Below, piece by piece: positions 50,416-59,227 of a DNA stretch of 64,000 bases. A program made the translations under genes and the position numbers. The stretch is from Mycobacterium avium subsp. avium (GTDB lineage: Bacteria; Actinomycetota; Actinomycetes; Mycobacteriales; Mycobacteriaceae). The stretch's first letter is position 1, and each line of letters starts with the position of its first letter. The notes beneath the pieces are model-generated. The model did not search any database and was not told the origin of the DNA. It saw only the letters and a program-made list of their open reading frames with translations. Location: contig NZ_CP046507.1 in assembly GCF_009741445.1 (NCBI RefSeq), positions 3,286,001 to 3,350,000 of the forward strand, read 5' to 3'.

Positions 50416-50499
50416 ATGGGCGTGGCGGTGTATCTGGTGCTGACCGTGGCGGTGTTCGCGGCGCTCGGCGTGGCCCAGAAGCTGGTCGAACGGCTATGA
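50416..50499 (+). CDS. 27-residue hydrophobic peptide upstream of kdpF
   Basis: A short frame begins MGVAVYLVLTVAVFAALG and ends AQKLVERL. It has one predicted membrane helix (residues 2-18) with a positively charged end. A GGAG ribosome-binding site lies five bases before the ATG, and its TGA overlaps the kdpF ATG (ATGA), so the two are translationally coupled. The layout, a tiny transmembrane peptide directly before KdpF, suggests a further small subunit or regulator of the KdpFABC pump. I know no name for it. It is too short for standard gene callers and may be missed in annotation. Confidence 0.65.
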   Translation: MGVAVYLVLTVAVFAALGVAQKLVERL

Positions 50500-50585
50500 A
50501 CTACCAAAACACGGTCGGCTTGGTGCTTTCCATTCTCATCGCGCTCTTTCTCGCGGGCGCGCTGTTGTTCCCGGAGAGGTTCTAA
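50496..50585 (+). CDS. kdpF: K+-transporting ATPase subunit KdpF
   Basis: A 29-residue single-helix protein (NTVGLVLSILIALFLAGALL, ending PERF) with the usual KdpF shape: one helix and a short PE-R/K-F tail. KdpF stabilises the KdpABC complex in the membrane, acting like a lipid at the KdpA surface. Its ATG overlaps the stop of the 27-residue peptide, and its TAA is directly followed by the GTG of kdpA with no spacer. Confidence 0.92.
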   Translation: MNYQNTVGLVLSILIALFLAGALLFPERF

Positions 50586-52256
50586 GTGAGCAGCACAACC
50601 GCGGGACTGATCTTTCTCGCCGTCCTCGTCGCGGCGTTGGTCGTGGTCCATGTTCCCTTGGGCGACTACATGTTTCGTGTCTACACGACCGACAGGGACC
50701 TCGCCGCCGAGCGAACGATCTATCGGCTCATCGGCGTCGACGCGCGCTCGGAACAGACCTGGGGCGCCTACGCCCGCGGTGTGTTGGCGTTCTCCTCGGT
50801 CAGCATCATTTTCCTGTTCGTGCTGCAGCTGGTGCAGGGCAAACTACCGCTGCACCTGCATGACCCGGCCACCAAGATGACGCCCTCGCTGGCGTGGAAC
50901 ACCGCGGTCAGCTTCGTCACCAACACCAATTGGCAGGCGTACTCGGGGGAAACCACCCAGGGCCACCTGGTGCAGATGGCCGGCTTGGCGGTGCAGAACT
51001 TCGTCTCGGCGGCCGTCGGCATGGCGGTGGCCGTCGCCCTGGTGCGCGGGTTCGCCCGCCGGCGCACCGGCGAGCTGGGCAACTTCTGGGTCGACCTGGT
51101 GCGCGGGACGCTGCGCATCCTGCTGCCTATTTCGATCGTCGGCGCCGTGCTGCTGGTCGCCGGTGGGGCGATCCAGAACTTCCATCTGCACGACCAGGTC
51201 GTCACCACGCTGGGCGGCACCGCACAGACCATCCCCGGCGGCCCGGTGGCCAGCCAGGAGGTGATCAAGGAACTCGGCACCAACGGCGGCGGCTTCTACA
51301 ACGCCAATTCCGCGCACCCGTTCGAGAATCCGACCGCCTGGACCAACTGGCTGGAGATCTTCCTGATCCTGGTGATCGGCTTCTCGTTGCCCCGCACCTT
51401 CGGGCGGATGGTGGGTAACCCCAAGCAGGGCTACGCGATTGCGTCGGTGATGGCGTCGCTGTACCTGCTGAGCACCGGCTTCATGCTGTGGTTCCAGCTG
51501 CAGCATCACGGCACGGTGCCCAGCGCGGTCGGCGCGGCGATGGAGGGCGTCGAACAGCGGTTCGGCGTCCCCGACTCGGGCGTGTTCGCCGCGGCGACGA
51601 CGCTCACCTCCACCGGCGCGGTGGACTCCGCGCACGACTCGCTCACCAGCCTCGGCGGCATGATCACCATGTTCAATATGCAGCTGGGTGAGGTGGCGCC
51701 CGGCGGCACCGGCTCGGGCCTGTACGGCATGCTGGTGCTCGCGGTGATCACGGTGTTCGTGGCCGGGCTGATGGTCGGGCGCACCCCGGAGTACCTGGGC
51801 AAGAAGATCAACCCGCGCGAAATCAAGCTCGCTGCAAGCTATTTCCTGGTCACGCCGCTGATCGTGCTGACCGGCACCGCGATCGCGATGGCGCTGCCCG
51901 GTGAACGCGCCGGCATGGCCAACAGCGGTCCGCACGGTTTGTCGGAGGTGTTGTACGCGTTCACCTCGGCGGCCAACAACAACGGGTCGGCCTTCGCCGG
52001 ACTGAGCGCCAACACCGAGTGGTACAACACGGCCCTGGGCCTGGCCATGGCGTTCGGCCGGTTCCTGCCCATCGTGCTGGTGCTGGCGCTGGCCGGCTCG
52101 CTGGCCAGGCAGGGCAGCACCCCGGACTCGGCGGGCACCCTGCCCACCCACCGGCCCCAGTTCGTCGGCATGGTCGCGGGCGTCACGCTGATCGTCGTCG
52201 CCCTCACGTTCCTGCCCATGCTCGCGCTCGGGCCTCTCGCCGAAGGAATCCACTGA
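50586..52256 (+). CDS. kdpA: K+-transporting ATPase subunit KdpA
   Basis: A 556-residue channel-like subunit with about ten membrane helices of the superfamily of K+ transporters. It selects and admits K+ in the high-affinity Kdp pump. Selectivity-filter loops seen include [30 protein letters not shown] and [12 protein letters not shown]. It starts at a GTG directly after kdpF, and its TGA overlaps the kdpB ATG by one base. The protein is a normal length for the family. Confidence 0.95.
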   Translation: MSSTTAGLIFLAVLVAALVVVHVPLGDYMFRVYTTDRDLAAERTIYRLIGVDARSEQTWGAYARGVLAFSSVSIIFLFVLQLVQGKLPLHLHDPATKMTPSLAWNTAVSFVTNTNWQAYSGETTQGHLVQMAGLAVQNFVSAAVGMAVAVALVRGFARRRTGELGNFWVDLVRGTLRILLPISIVGAVLLVAGGAIQNFHLHDQVVTTLGGTAQTIPGGPVASQEVIKELGTNGGGFYNANSAHPFENPTAWTNWLEIFLILVIGFSLPRTFGRMVGNPKQGYAIASVMASLYLLSTGFMLWFQLQHHGTVPSAVGAAMEGVEQRFGVPDSGVFAAATTLTSTGAVDSAHDSLTSLGGMITMFNMQLGEVAPGGTGSGLYGMLVLAVITVFVAGLMVGRTPEYLGKKINPREIKLAASYFLVTPLIVLTGTAIAMALPGERAGMANSGPHGLSEVLYAFTSAANNNGSAFAGLSANTEWYNTALGLAMAFGRFLPIVLVLALAGSLARQGSTPDSAGTLPTHRPQFVGMVAGVTLIVVALTFLPMLALGPLAEGIH

Positions 52257-54406
52257 TGACCGTGACCGCGATCGACCCGGCCGAGCAGGCGCATCCGGCG
52301 CCGTCGGCCGGCACCAAGCGGGTGCAGGGCGGCCTGCTCGACCCGAAGATGCTGTGGCGCTCTACCCCGGACGCGCTGCGCAAACTCGACCCGCGCACGC
52401 TGTGGCGCAACCCGGTGATGTTCATCGTCGAAATCGGCGCGGCGTGGAGCACGGTGTTGGCGATCGTCGGCCCGACCTGGTTCGCCTGGCTGACCGTGAT
52501 CTGGCTGTGGCTCACCGTACTGTTCGCCAACCTCGCCGAGGCGGTGGCCGAGGGCCGGGGCAAGGCCCAGGCAGAAACCCTGCGCCGGGCCAAAACCCAG
52601 ACCATGGCGCGGCGCCTGCGCGACTGGGCGCCCGGCTCGACCGGGATCGAGGAGGCCGTCGCCGCCACCGCGCTGCAACAGGGCGACATCGTCGTGGTGG
52701 AGGCCGGGCAGGTGATCCCCGGCGACGGTGATGTGGTGGAAGGCATTGCGTCGGTGGACGAATCGGCCATCACCGGCGAGTCCGCACCGGTGGTCCGCGA
52801 GTCCGGCGGGGACCGATCGGCGGTCACCGGCGGCACCACCGTGCTCAGCGACCGCATCGTCGTGCAGATCACCCAGAAGCCGGGCGAAAGCTTCATCGAC
52901 CGGATGATCGCCCTCGTCGAGGGCGCCAACCGGCAGAAGACACCCAACGAGATCGCGCTGAACATCCTGCTGGCCGCGCTGACGATCATCTTCGTGTTCG
53001 CCGTCGCCACGTTGCAGCCGCTGGCCATCTACTCGAAGGTGAACAACCCGGGCGTCCCGGATACCCAGGCGCTCAACACAAGTGGCGTCACCGGCATCGT
53101 GATGGTGTCGCTGCTGGTGTGCCTGATCCCGACCACCATCGGGGCGCTGCTGTCGGCCATCGGCATCGCCGGCATGGACCGGCTGGTGCAGCGCAACGTG
53201 CTCGCCATGTCGGGGCGGGCGGTGGAGGCTGCCGGTGATGTCAACACCCTGCTGCTGGACAAAACCGGCACCATCACGCTGGGCAACCGGCAGGCCGCCG
53301 CCTTCATCCCGCTGGCCGGCGTGCCCCCCGAGGAGTTGGCCGACGCCGCGCAGCTGTCCAGCCTGGCCGACGAAACACCCGAGGGCCGTTCGGTTGTGGT
53401 GTTCGCCAAGCAGCACTTCGGGTTGCGGGCGCGCACCCCCGGCGAGCTGTCCCAGGCGCAGTGGGTGGCGTTCTCGGCCACCACCCGGATGTCGGGGGTC
53501 GACCTGGACGGGCACTCCCTGCGCAAGGGCGCGGCCAGTTCGGTAGCCGAATGGGTACGCAGCCAACGCGGCAGCGTCCCGCACCAGCTCGGCGAGATCG
53601 TGGACGGCATCTCCGCCGGCGGCGGCACACCACTGGTCGTCGGCGAGAGCGTCGACGGCCGGGCACGGGTGCTCGGTGTCATCCACCTCAAGGACGTGGT
53701 GAAGCAGGGCATGCGGGAACGGTTCGACGAGATGCGGCGGATGGGCATCCGGACGGTGATGATCACCGGCGATAATCCGTTGACCGCCAAGGCAATTGCC
53801 GACGAGGCCGGCGTCGACGACTTCCTCGCCGAGGCCACCCCCGAGGACAAGCTTCAATTGATCAAGCGGGAGCAGGCCGGCGGCAAGCTGGTGGCGATGA
53901 CCGGCGACGGCACCAACGACGCGCCCGCCCTGGCCCAGGCCGACGTGGGGGTGGCGATGAACACCGGCACGTCGGCGGCCAAAGAGGCCGGCAACATGGT
54001 CGATCTCGACTCCGACCCCACCAAGCTCATCGAGATCGTCGAGATCGGCAAGCAATTGCTGATCACCCGCGGGGCGCTGACCACCTTCTCGATCGCCAAC
54101 GACATCGCCAAGTACTTCGCGATCATCCCGGCGATGTTCGTCGCGCTGTTCCCCGGCCTGGATCTGATCAACGTGATGCGGCTGCACAGCCCGCAGTCGG
54201 CGATCCTGTCGGCGGTGATCTTCAACGCGATCATCATCGTGCTGCTGATCCCGCTGTCGCTGCGCGGTGTGCGGTACACGCCAAGCAGCGCGTCAAAGCT
54301 GTTGAGCCGCAACCTGTATATCTACGGCCTGGGCGGCATCGTCGCCCCGTTCATCGGAATCAAGGCGATCGACCTGATCGTCCAATTCGTCCCCGGGATG
54401 TCCTGA
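52256..54406 (+). CDS. kdpB: K+-transporting ATPase subunit KdpB
   Basis: A 716-residue P-type ATPase (class IA) that powers K+ uptake. TGES (173-176) lies in the actuator domain, Asp335 in DKTGTIT is phosphorylated, KGAASS is the nucleotide-binding Lys region, and [11 protein letters not shown] is the hinge motif. The first helices carry the conserved [12 protein letters not shown]. The ATG at 52256 overlaps the kdpA stop as TGATG, giving tight coupling. A ~45-residue N-terminal stretch before RNPVMF is cytosolic. Confidence 0.96.
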   Translation: MTVTAIDPAEQAHPAPSAGTKRVQGGLLDPKMLWRSTPDALRKLDPRTLWRNPVMFIVEIGAAWSTVLAIVGPTWFAWLTVIWLWLTVLFANLAEAVAEGRGKAQAETLRRAKTQTMARRLRDWAPGSTGIEEAVAATALQQGDIVVVEAGQVIPGDGDVVEGIASVDESAITGESAPVVRESGGDRSAVTGGTTVLSDRIVVQITQKPGESFIDRMIALVEGANRQKTPNEIALNILLAALTIIFVFAVATLQPLAIYSKVNNPGVPDTQALNTSGVTGIVMVSLLVCLIPTTIGALLSAIGIAGMDRLVQRNVLAMSGRAVEAAGDVNTLLLDKTGTITLGNRQAAAFIPLAGVPPEELADAAQLSSLADETPEGRSVVVFAKQHFGLRARTPGELSQAQWVAFSATTRMSGVDLDGHSLRKGAASSVAEWVRSQRGSVPHQLGEIVDGISAGGGTPLVVGESVDGRARVLGVIHLKDVVKQGMRERFDEMRRMGIRTVMITGDNPLTAKAIADEAGVDDFLAEATPEDKLQLIKREQAGGKLVAMTGDGTNDAPALAQADVGVAMNTGTSAAKEAGNMVDLDSDPTKLIEIVEIGKQLLITRGALTTFSIANDIAKYFAIIPAMFVALFPGLDLINVMRLHSPQSAILSAVIFNAIIIVLLIPLSLRGVRYTPSSASKLLSRNLYIYGLGGIVAPFIGIKAIDLIVQFVPGMS

Positions 54407-54407
54407 C

Positions 54408-55283
54408 ATGACACTGTCGAACTTCATTCGCCTGCACTGGGCGGCGTTGCGGGCGCTGCTGGTGCTGACCGTGATCACCGGCCTGGCCTATCCGCTGCTC
54501 GTCTGGGTGGTGGCGCAGTTCCCCGGATTACGCGACCACGCCGAGGGGTCGATCCTGACCGCCAACGGCAAGCCGGTGGGCAGCAGACTGATCGGCCAGC
54601 TGTTCACCGACAAGGACGGCAACCCGTTGCCGCAGTACTTTCAGAGTCGCCCCTCGGCGGCCGGCACCGGCTACGACCCGACCTCCAGCGGCGGCAGCAA
54701 CCTGGGGCCGGAGAGCATCGTCGACGCACCCGGCAAACCCGGCCTGCTGACCACGGTGTGCTCGCGCAGCGCCGCCGTCGCCGAACTGGAGGGCGTCGAC
54801 GGGTCGCGGCCGTTCTGCACCGGCGGCGGTGTGGGGGCGGTGCTGTCGGTGATCGGGCCGCGCGACGAGCGCGGCAACGTCACCCACCCGGCCCGGGTGG
54901 TCAGCGTCAACGAACCGTGCGAATCGACCCCGACACCGTTCGTGAGCCTCTACGAGGGGGTGCGCGTCGAATGCGCCAAGACCGGGGAGGACTATTCGCT
55001 CGGCCAGATCGTGCCCATCCGCGGAGCGGCACCGGCGGCCCCGGCCGTGCCCGCCGACGCGGTCACCGCCGGCGGCAGCGGCCTGGACCCGAACATCTCG
55101 CCCGCCTACGCCGACATCCAGGTGGCGCGGGTGGCCAAGGTGCGCCACGTCCGCCCGGAGCAGATCCGGGAGCTGGTGGCGCAGAACAGCAGCGGGCGCG
55201 CGTTGGGCTTTTTCGGTGAACCGTGCGTCAACGTGCTGCAGCTAAATCTGCAACTCGACCACCGCTATCCGGTCACCAGCTAG
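54408..55283 (+). CDS. kdpC: K+-transporting ATPase subunit KdpC, long form with Cys-containing insert
   Basis: A 291-residue KdpC; most KdpC proteins have about 190 residues. One N-terminal helix (12-37) is followed by the conserved [24 protein letters not shown] (77-100). A further family block, [25 protein letters not shown] (219-243), and [15 protein letters not shown] come later. The ~114 residues between these blocks (101-214) include Cys118, Cys137, Cys171 and Cys189 and replace the short linker of ordinary KdpC. Facing the outside, they could form two disulfides. It starts 1 nt after the kdpB stop. The insert is absent from the M. tuberculosis KdpC that I recall. Confidence 0.93.
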   Translation: MTLSNFIRLHWAALRALLVLTVITGLAYPLLVWVVAQFPGLRDHAEGSILTANGKPVGSRLIGQLFTDKDGNPLPQYFQSRPSAAGTGYDPTSSGGSNLGPESIVDAPGKPGLLTTVCSRSAAVAELEGVDGSRPFCTGGGVGAVLSVIGPRDERGNVTHPARVVSVNEPCESTPTPFVSLYEGVRVECAKTGEDYSLGQIVPIRGAAPAAPAVPADAVTAGGSGLDPNISPAYADIQVARVAKVRHVRPEQIRELVAQNSSGRALGFFGEPCVNVLQLNLQLDHRYPVTS

Positions 55284-55295
55284 CGGCGAGGGGGG

Positions 55296-57872
55296 ATGAT
55301 GGTTGACGTGACCGACGTCCGCGACCACCATCCCAAGCGCGGGGAACTACGCATCTATCTGGGTGCGGCCCCGGGGGTGGGCAAGACGTATTCGATGCTG
55401 GGTGAGGCACATCGGCGGCTGGAGCGCGGCACGGATCTGGTGGCCGGGGTGGTGGAGACCCACGGGCGCGCGAAAACCGCTGAGCTGCTTGAGGGCATCG
55501 AGATCATTCCGCCGCGCTACATCGAATACCGGGGCGGCCGCTTCCCCGAACTCGACGTGCCGGCCGTGCTGGCCCGTCACCCCCAGGTGGTGTTGGTCGA
55601 CGAACTCGCACACACCAACACCCCGGGCAGCAAGAACCCCAAGCGGTGGCAGGACGTCGAGGAGCTTCTGGACGCCGGGATCACGGTGATCTCCACCGTC
55701 AACGTGCAGCACCTGGAAAGCCTCAACGACGTCGTCGCCCAGATCACCGGCATCGAGCAGAAAGAGACCGTGCCGGATTCGGTCGTCCGCCAGGCCTCGC
55801 AGGTCGAGCTCATCGACATCACACCGGAAGCGTTGCGGCGCAGGCTGTCTCATGGGAATGTCTATGCGCCGGATCGGATCGATGCGGCGCTGTCCAACTA
55901 CTTCCGGCGTGGAAACCTCACCGCGCTAAGGGAACTGGCGCTGCTGTGGCTGGCCGACCAGGTCGACACGGCGCTGGCCAAATACCGCGCCGAGAACAAG
56001 ATCACCGACACGTGGGAGGCCCGCGAGCGGGTCGTGGTGGCGGTCACCGGCGGTCCGGAATCGGAGACGTTGGTGCGACGGGCGTCGCGCATCGCGTCGA
56101 AGTCCAGCGCCGAACTGATGGTGGTGCACGTCATCCGGGGCGACGGGCTGGCCGGCCTGTCGGAATCGCGGATGGCCAAGATCCGGGAGCTGGCCAGCAG
56201 CCTGGACGCGTCGCTGCACACCATCGTCGGCGACGAGGTGCCCGCGGCCCTGCTCGAGTTCGCCCGCGAGATGAACGCCACCCAGCTGGTGATCGGCACC
56301 TCGCGGCGGTCCCGCTGGGCGCGGCTGTTCGAGGAGGGGATCGGCCCCCGGATCGTCGAATTGTCCGGCAAGATCGACGTGCACCTGGTCACCCACGAGG
56401 AATCCAAACGCGGCTTCCGGGCGTCCTCGCTGGCGCCGCGGGAGCGGCGGGTGGCGTCCTGGCTGGCGGCGCTGATCGTGCCGTCGGTCATCTGCGCGGT
56501 CACCGTCACGTGGCTGGACCCCTACCTGGACACCGGCGGCGAGAGCGCGCTGTTCTTCGTCGGGGTGCTGCTGGTGGGCCTGCTGGGAGGCATTGCGCCG
56601 GCGGCACTTTCGGCGGTGCTGTCCGGGCTGCTGCTGAACTATTACCTGATCGCCCCGCGGCACAGCTTCACCATCGCCGAACCCAACAGTGCCATCACCG
56701 AATTGGTGCTGCTGCTGATCGCGGTGGCGGTCGCGGTGCTGGTCGACTTCGCGGCCAAGCGCACCCGGGAGGCCCGGCGCGCTTCCCAGGAGGCCGAGCT
56801 GCTGACGCTGTTCGCGGGTTCGGTGCTGCGCGGCGCCGATCTGGAGACGCTGCTGGAGCGGGTGCGCGAGACCTACGCCCAGCGGTCGGTCAGCATGCTG
56901 CGCGAGTCGGAGGACGCGCGGGCCGGCGGCACCAAGACCCAGGTGGTTGCCTGCGTGGGCCGGGATCCCTGTGTCAGCGTCGACGCCGCGGACACCGCGA
57001 TCGAGGTGGGCGGCCCCGATTCCAGCGAATTTCAGATGTTGCTGGCGGGCCGCAAGCTGTCCGCGCGGGACCGCCGGGTGCTCAGCGCCGTGGCCCGGCA
57101 GGCGGCGGGGCTGATCCGGCAGCGCGAACTCGCCGAGGAGGCCAGCCGCACCGAGGCGATCGTGCGGGCCGACGAGCTGCGCCGCTCGCTGTTGTCAGCG
57201 GTCAGCCACGACCTGCGCACCCCGCTGGCGGCGGCCAAGGTGGCGGTCTCCAGCCTGCGTGCCGAGGATGTCGCCTTCTCCCCCACCGACACCGCGGAGT
57301 TGCTGGCCACCATCGAGGAGTCGATCGACCAGCTGACCGCGCTGGTGGGCAACCTGCTCGATTCGTCGCGGCTGGCCGCCGGGGCGATTCACCCCGATCT
57401 GCGCCGGGTGTATCTGGAGGAGGCCGTGCAACGCGCGCTGGTCAGCATCGGCAAGGGCGCCACCGGCTTCTTCCGCTCCGCGATCGATAGGGTCAAGGTC
57501 GATGTGGGCGATGCCATGGTGATGGCCGACGCCGGGCTGCTGGAGCGGGTGCTGGCCAACCTGATCGACAACGCGCTGCGCTACGCGCCCAACTGTGTGG
57601 TGCGGGTCAACGCCGGGCAGGTCGGCGATCGGGTGCTGATCAACGTCATCGACGAAGGGCCCGGGATACCGCATGGCGCCGAGGAACAGATCTTCGAAGC
57701 GTTTCAGCGGCTCGGCGATCACGACAACACCACCGGGGTGGGGTTGGGCATGTCGGTGGCGCGCGGCTTCGTCGAGGCGATGGGGGGGACGATCACGGCC
57801 ACCGACACTCCCGGCGGCGGGCTCACGGTGATGGTGGATATGGCTGCGCCGCAATCCGAAGGCGCCGCATGA
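55296..57872 (+). CDS. kdpD: Osmosensitive K+ channel sensor histidine kinase KdpD
   Basis: An 858-residue sensor kinase that reports K+ limitation to KdpE. The N-terminal KdpD domain (15-225) has Walker A GAAPGVGKT (23-31) and Walker B VVLVDELAHTN (98-108). A universal-stress-protein-like domain follows at about 245-368. Four membrane helices (DUF4118) lie at 387-485, then a GAF-like region at 505-615. The HisKA domain has His638 in SAVSHDLRTPLAA, and the HATPase ends the protein with DEGPGIP and GVGLGMSVARG. It lies 12 bp after kdpC on the same strand and is linked to kdpE by a MIRU-like element. Confidence 0.95.
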   Translation: MMVDVTDVRDHHPKRGELRIYLGAAPGVGKTYSMLGEAHRRLERGTDLVAGVVETHGRAKTAELLEGIEIIPPRYIEYRGGRFPELDVPAVLARHPQVVLVDELAHTNTPGSKNPKRWQDVEELLDAGITVISTVNVQHLESLNDVVAQITGIEQKETVPDSVVRQASQVELIDITPEALRRRLSHGNVYAPDRIDAALSNYFRRGNLTALRELALLWLADQVDTALAKYRAENKITDTWEARERVVVAVTGGPESETLVRRASRIASKSSAELMVVHVIRGDGLAGLSESRMAKIRELASSLDASLHTIVGDEVPAALLEFAREMNATQLVIGTSRRSRWARLFEEGIGPRIVELSGKIDVHLVTHEESKRGFRASSLAPRERRVASWLAALIVPSVICAVTVTWLDPYLDTGGESALFFVGVLLVGLLGGIAPAALSAVLSGLLLNYYLIAPRHSFTIAEPNSAITELVLLLIAVAVAVLVDFAAKRTREARRASQEAELLTLFAGSVLRGADLETLLERVRETYAQRSVSMLRESEDARAGGTKTQVVACVGRDPCVSVDAADTAIEVGGPDSSEFQMLLAGRKLSARDRRVLSAVARQAAGLIRQRELAEEASRTEAIVRADELRRSLLSAVSHDLRTPLAAAKVAVSSLRAEDVAFSPTDTAELLATIEESIDQLTALVGNLLDSSRLAAGAIHPDLRRVYLEEAVQRALVSIGKGATGFFRSAIDRVKVDVGDAMVMADAGLLERVLANLIDNALRYAPNCVVRVNAGQVGDRVLINVIDEGPGIPHGAEEQIFEAFQRLGDHDNTTGVGLGMSVARGFVEAMGGTITATDTPGGGLTVMVDMAAPQSEGAA

Positions 57873-57921
57873 CGCGCGCCGGCGACGATGCAGAGCGCAG
57901 CGATGCTGAGGAGCGGCGCAG
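57869..57921 (+). repeat. 53-bp MIRU-like element forming a mini-cistron between kdpD and kdpE
   Basis: The element runs ATGACGCGCGCCGGCGACG at its start and GATGCAGAGCGCAGCGATG inside, the core of mycobacterial interspersed repetitive units. Its ATG overlaps the kdpD TGA (ATGA at 57869-57872). It encodes 18 codons and stops at a TGA that overlaps the kdpE ATG (57922-57925). This is the same layout as the 53-bp MIRU between senX3 and regX3 in M. tuberculosis and should couple kinase and regulator translation. Confidence 0.75.
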
Positions 57922-58602
57922 ATGACCAGAGTTTTGGTGATCGACGACGAGCCGCAGATCCTGCGCGCGCTGCGCATCAACCTGTCGGTGCGCGGGTACG
58001 AGGTGGTCACCGCGTCGACCGGCGCGGGCGCGTTGCGGGCCGCCGCCGAGCACAAACCCGACGTGGTGATCCTCGACCTCGGGCTGCCGGACATCTCCGG
58101 GATCGACGTGCTGGCGGGGCTGCGCGGTTGGCTCACCGCGCCGGTGATCGTGTTGTCCGCCCGCACCGATTCGTCGGACAAGGTCGAAGCGCTGGACGCC
58201 GGGGCCGACGATTACGTCACCAAACCCTTTGGGATGGACGAGTTCCTGGCTCGGCTGCGGGCGGCGGTGCGCCGCAACACCGCGGCCTCCGAGATGGAAC
58301 AGCCGGTCGTCGAAACGGAGTCGTTCACCGTCGACCTGGCCGCCAAGAAGGTCACCAAGAACGGCAGCGAGGTGCACCTCACCCCCACCGAGTGGGGCAT
58401 GCTCGAGGTGCTGGTCCGCAATCGGGGCAAGCTGGTCGGCCGCGAGGAGCTGCTCAAGGAGGTCTGGGGGCCGGCGTATGCCACCGAAACCCATTACCTG
58501 CGTGTGTATCTCGCGCAGCTGCGCCGCAAGCTGGAAAACGACCCGTCGCACCCCAAACACCTGCTGACCGAATCGGGCATGGGGTATCGATTCGAGGCGT
58601 GA
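57922..58602 (+). CDS. kdpE: Response regulator KdpE
   Basis: A 226-residue OmpR-type regulator of kdpFABC. The receiver domain has DDE (8-10), phosphorylated Asp52 in VILDLGLPDISG and Lys101 in TKPFG. The winged-helix domain has HLTPTEWGMLEVLVRNRG and the recognition region ETHYLRVYLAQLRRKLE. The ATG is reached through the MIRU-like mini-cistron by an ATGA overlap, and a GAGGAGCGGCG stretch inside the repeat doubles as ribosome-binding site. It is the last gene of the co-directional trcRS-kdp run. Confidence 0.95.
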   Translation: MTRVLVIDDEPQILRALRINLSVRGYEVVTASTGAGALRAAAEHKPDVVILDLGLPDISGIDVLAGLRGWLTAPVIVLSARTDSSDKVEALDAGADDYVTKPFGMDEFLARLRAAVRRNTAASEMEQPVVETESFTVDLAAKKVTKNGSEVHLTPTEWGMLEVLVRNRGKLVGREELLKEVWGPAYATETHYLRVYLAQLRRKLENDPSHPKHLLTESGMGYRFEA

Positions 58603-58689
58603 GCGAGGCGATTGCGGTGCGGGGCTGCGGCCGGCACTACCGCCTCGCCAGCCCCACCGGCCACTCGCGTCCCCGCGCCGGGCAATCGG

Positions 58690-58718
58690 TTAAGTGCCCG
58701 CCTCACAGCGACAACGGG
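58690..58718 (+). repeat. Left copy of a 29-bp inverted repeat
   Basis: The copy begins TTAAGTGCCCGCCTC and continues with AGCGACAAC and GGG. Read on the other strand it matches the right copy at 59030-59058, apart from two or three positions. It includes the stop codon of the winged-helix gene. Confidence 0.8.
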
Positions 58719-58998
58719 CCGCCTCACGCAGGGCCAAGACACGCTGATGGATTCGGTGTTCGGTGGAGCGCGGCATGCCGCCCGGGCCGTATCGGCCCCG
58801 GCCGAGCCGGCGTACCCGCCCATGCACGATCTCCCAACGCAGCGCATCCGACACCGCCTTCGACGGCCGGCCCTGCACGCAAAAGCCATGCCAGTCAAGC
58901 GCTTTGATCAGCTCGCCGATGTCGGCCGGTCCGTGCACGGCCAACTGCATCGCCAGCACATAGCGCAGCTCTATGCCCTTGAGTAGTAGTCGATTCAT
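58690..58998 (-). CDS. Small winged-helix protein between inverted repeats
   Basis: A 102-residue basic protein beginning MNRLLLKGIELRYVLAMQLA, with a likely winged-helix fold. IGELIKALDWHGFCV and RPSKAVSDALRWEIVHGRVRRLGRGRYGPG look like helix-turn-helix plus wing. It resembles small AbiEi-antitoxin-like or conserved mycobacterial HTH proteins, but I cannot name the family with confidence. Its last codons lie inside a 29-bp repeat, and an inverted copy of that repeat stands just upstream of its start. No ribosome-binding site is clear. It may be a mobile or duplicated gene unit. Confidence 0.65.
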   Translation of the reverse strand: MNRLLLKGIELRYVLAMQLAVHGPADIGELIKALDWHGFCVQGRPSKAVSDALRWEIVHGRVRRLGRGRYGPGGMPRSTEHRIHQRVLALREAARCRCEAGT

Positions 58999-59029
58999 CG
59001 CCGAACCGTCCCACACGGGTGTGACATCC

Positions 59030-59058
59030 CCGGTTGTCGCTCAGAGGCGGGCACTTAA
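59030..59058 (-). repeat. Right copy of a 29-bp inverted repeat
   Basis: On the minus strand this copy begins TTAAGTGCCCGCCTC, followed by TG, AGCGACAAC and CGG, mirroring the left copy at 58690-58718. The two enclose a 369-bp unit with a single small gene, like terminal inverted repeats; no clear target duplication is seen. Confidence 0.8.
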
Positions 59059-59071
59059 CACCTCGCCTCCC

Positions 59072-59219
59072 GCGGGGACGTCCGTGAGGGACATCGAGCG
59101 GGGACGTCCGTGAGGGACATCGAGCGGAGACGTCCGTGAGGGACCTCCAGCGGGGACGTCCGTGAGGGACCTCCAGCGGGGACGTCCGTGAGGGACCTCC
59201 AGCGGAGACGCCCGTGACC
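59072..59219. repeat. 26-bp tandem repeat, five full copies and one partial
   Basis: Units start at 59072, 59098, 59124, 59150 and 59176, with a partial unit at 59202. The consensus begins GCGGGGACGTCCGTGAGG and ends GAC(A/C)TC(G/C)A. The first two copies end ACATCGA and the next three ACCTCCA, showing stepwise duplication. Most units hold the palindrome GGACGTCC. It lies 9 bp past the ppx2 stop. Copy number is likely to vary between strains. Confidence 0.93.
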
Positions 59220-59227
59220 GAAGTGGC

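Noticed and set aside
51839..54187. 782-codon minus-strand frame opposite kdpB
   Set aside because: It is the antisense image of the P-type ATPase gene and shows no family motifs.
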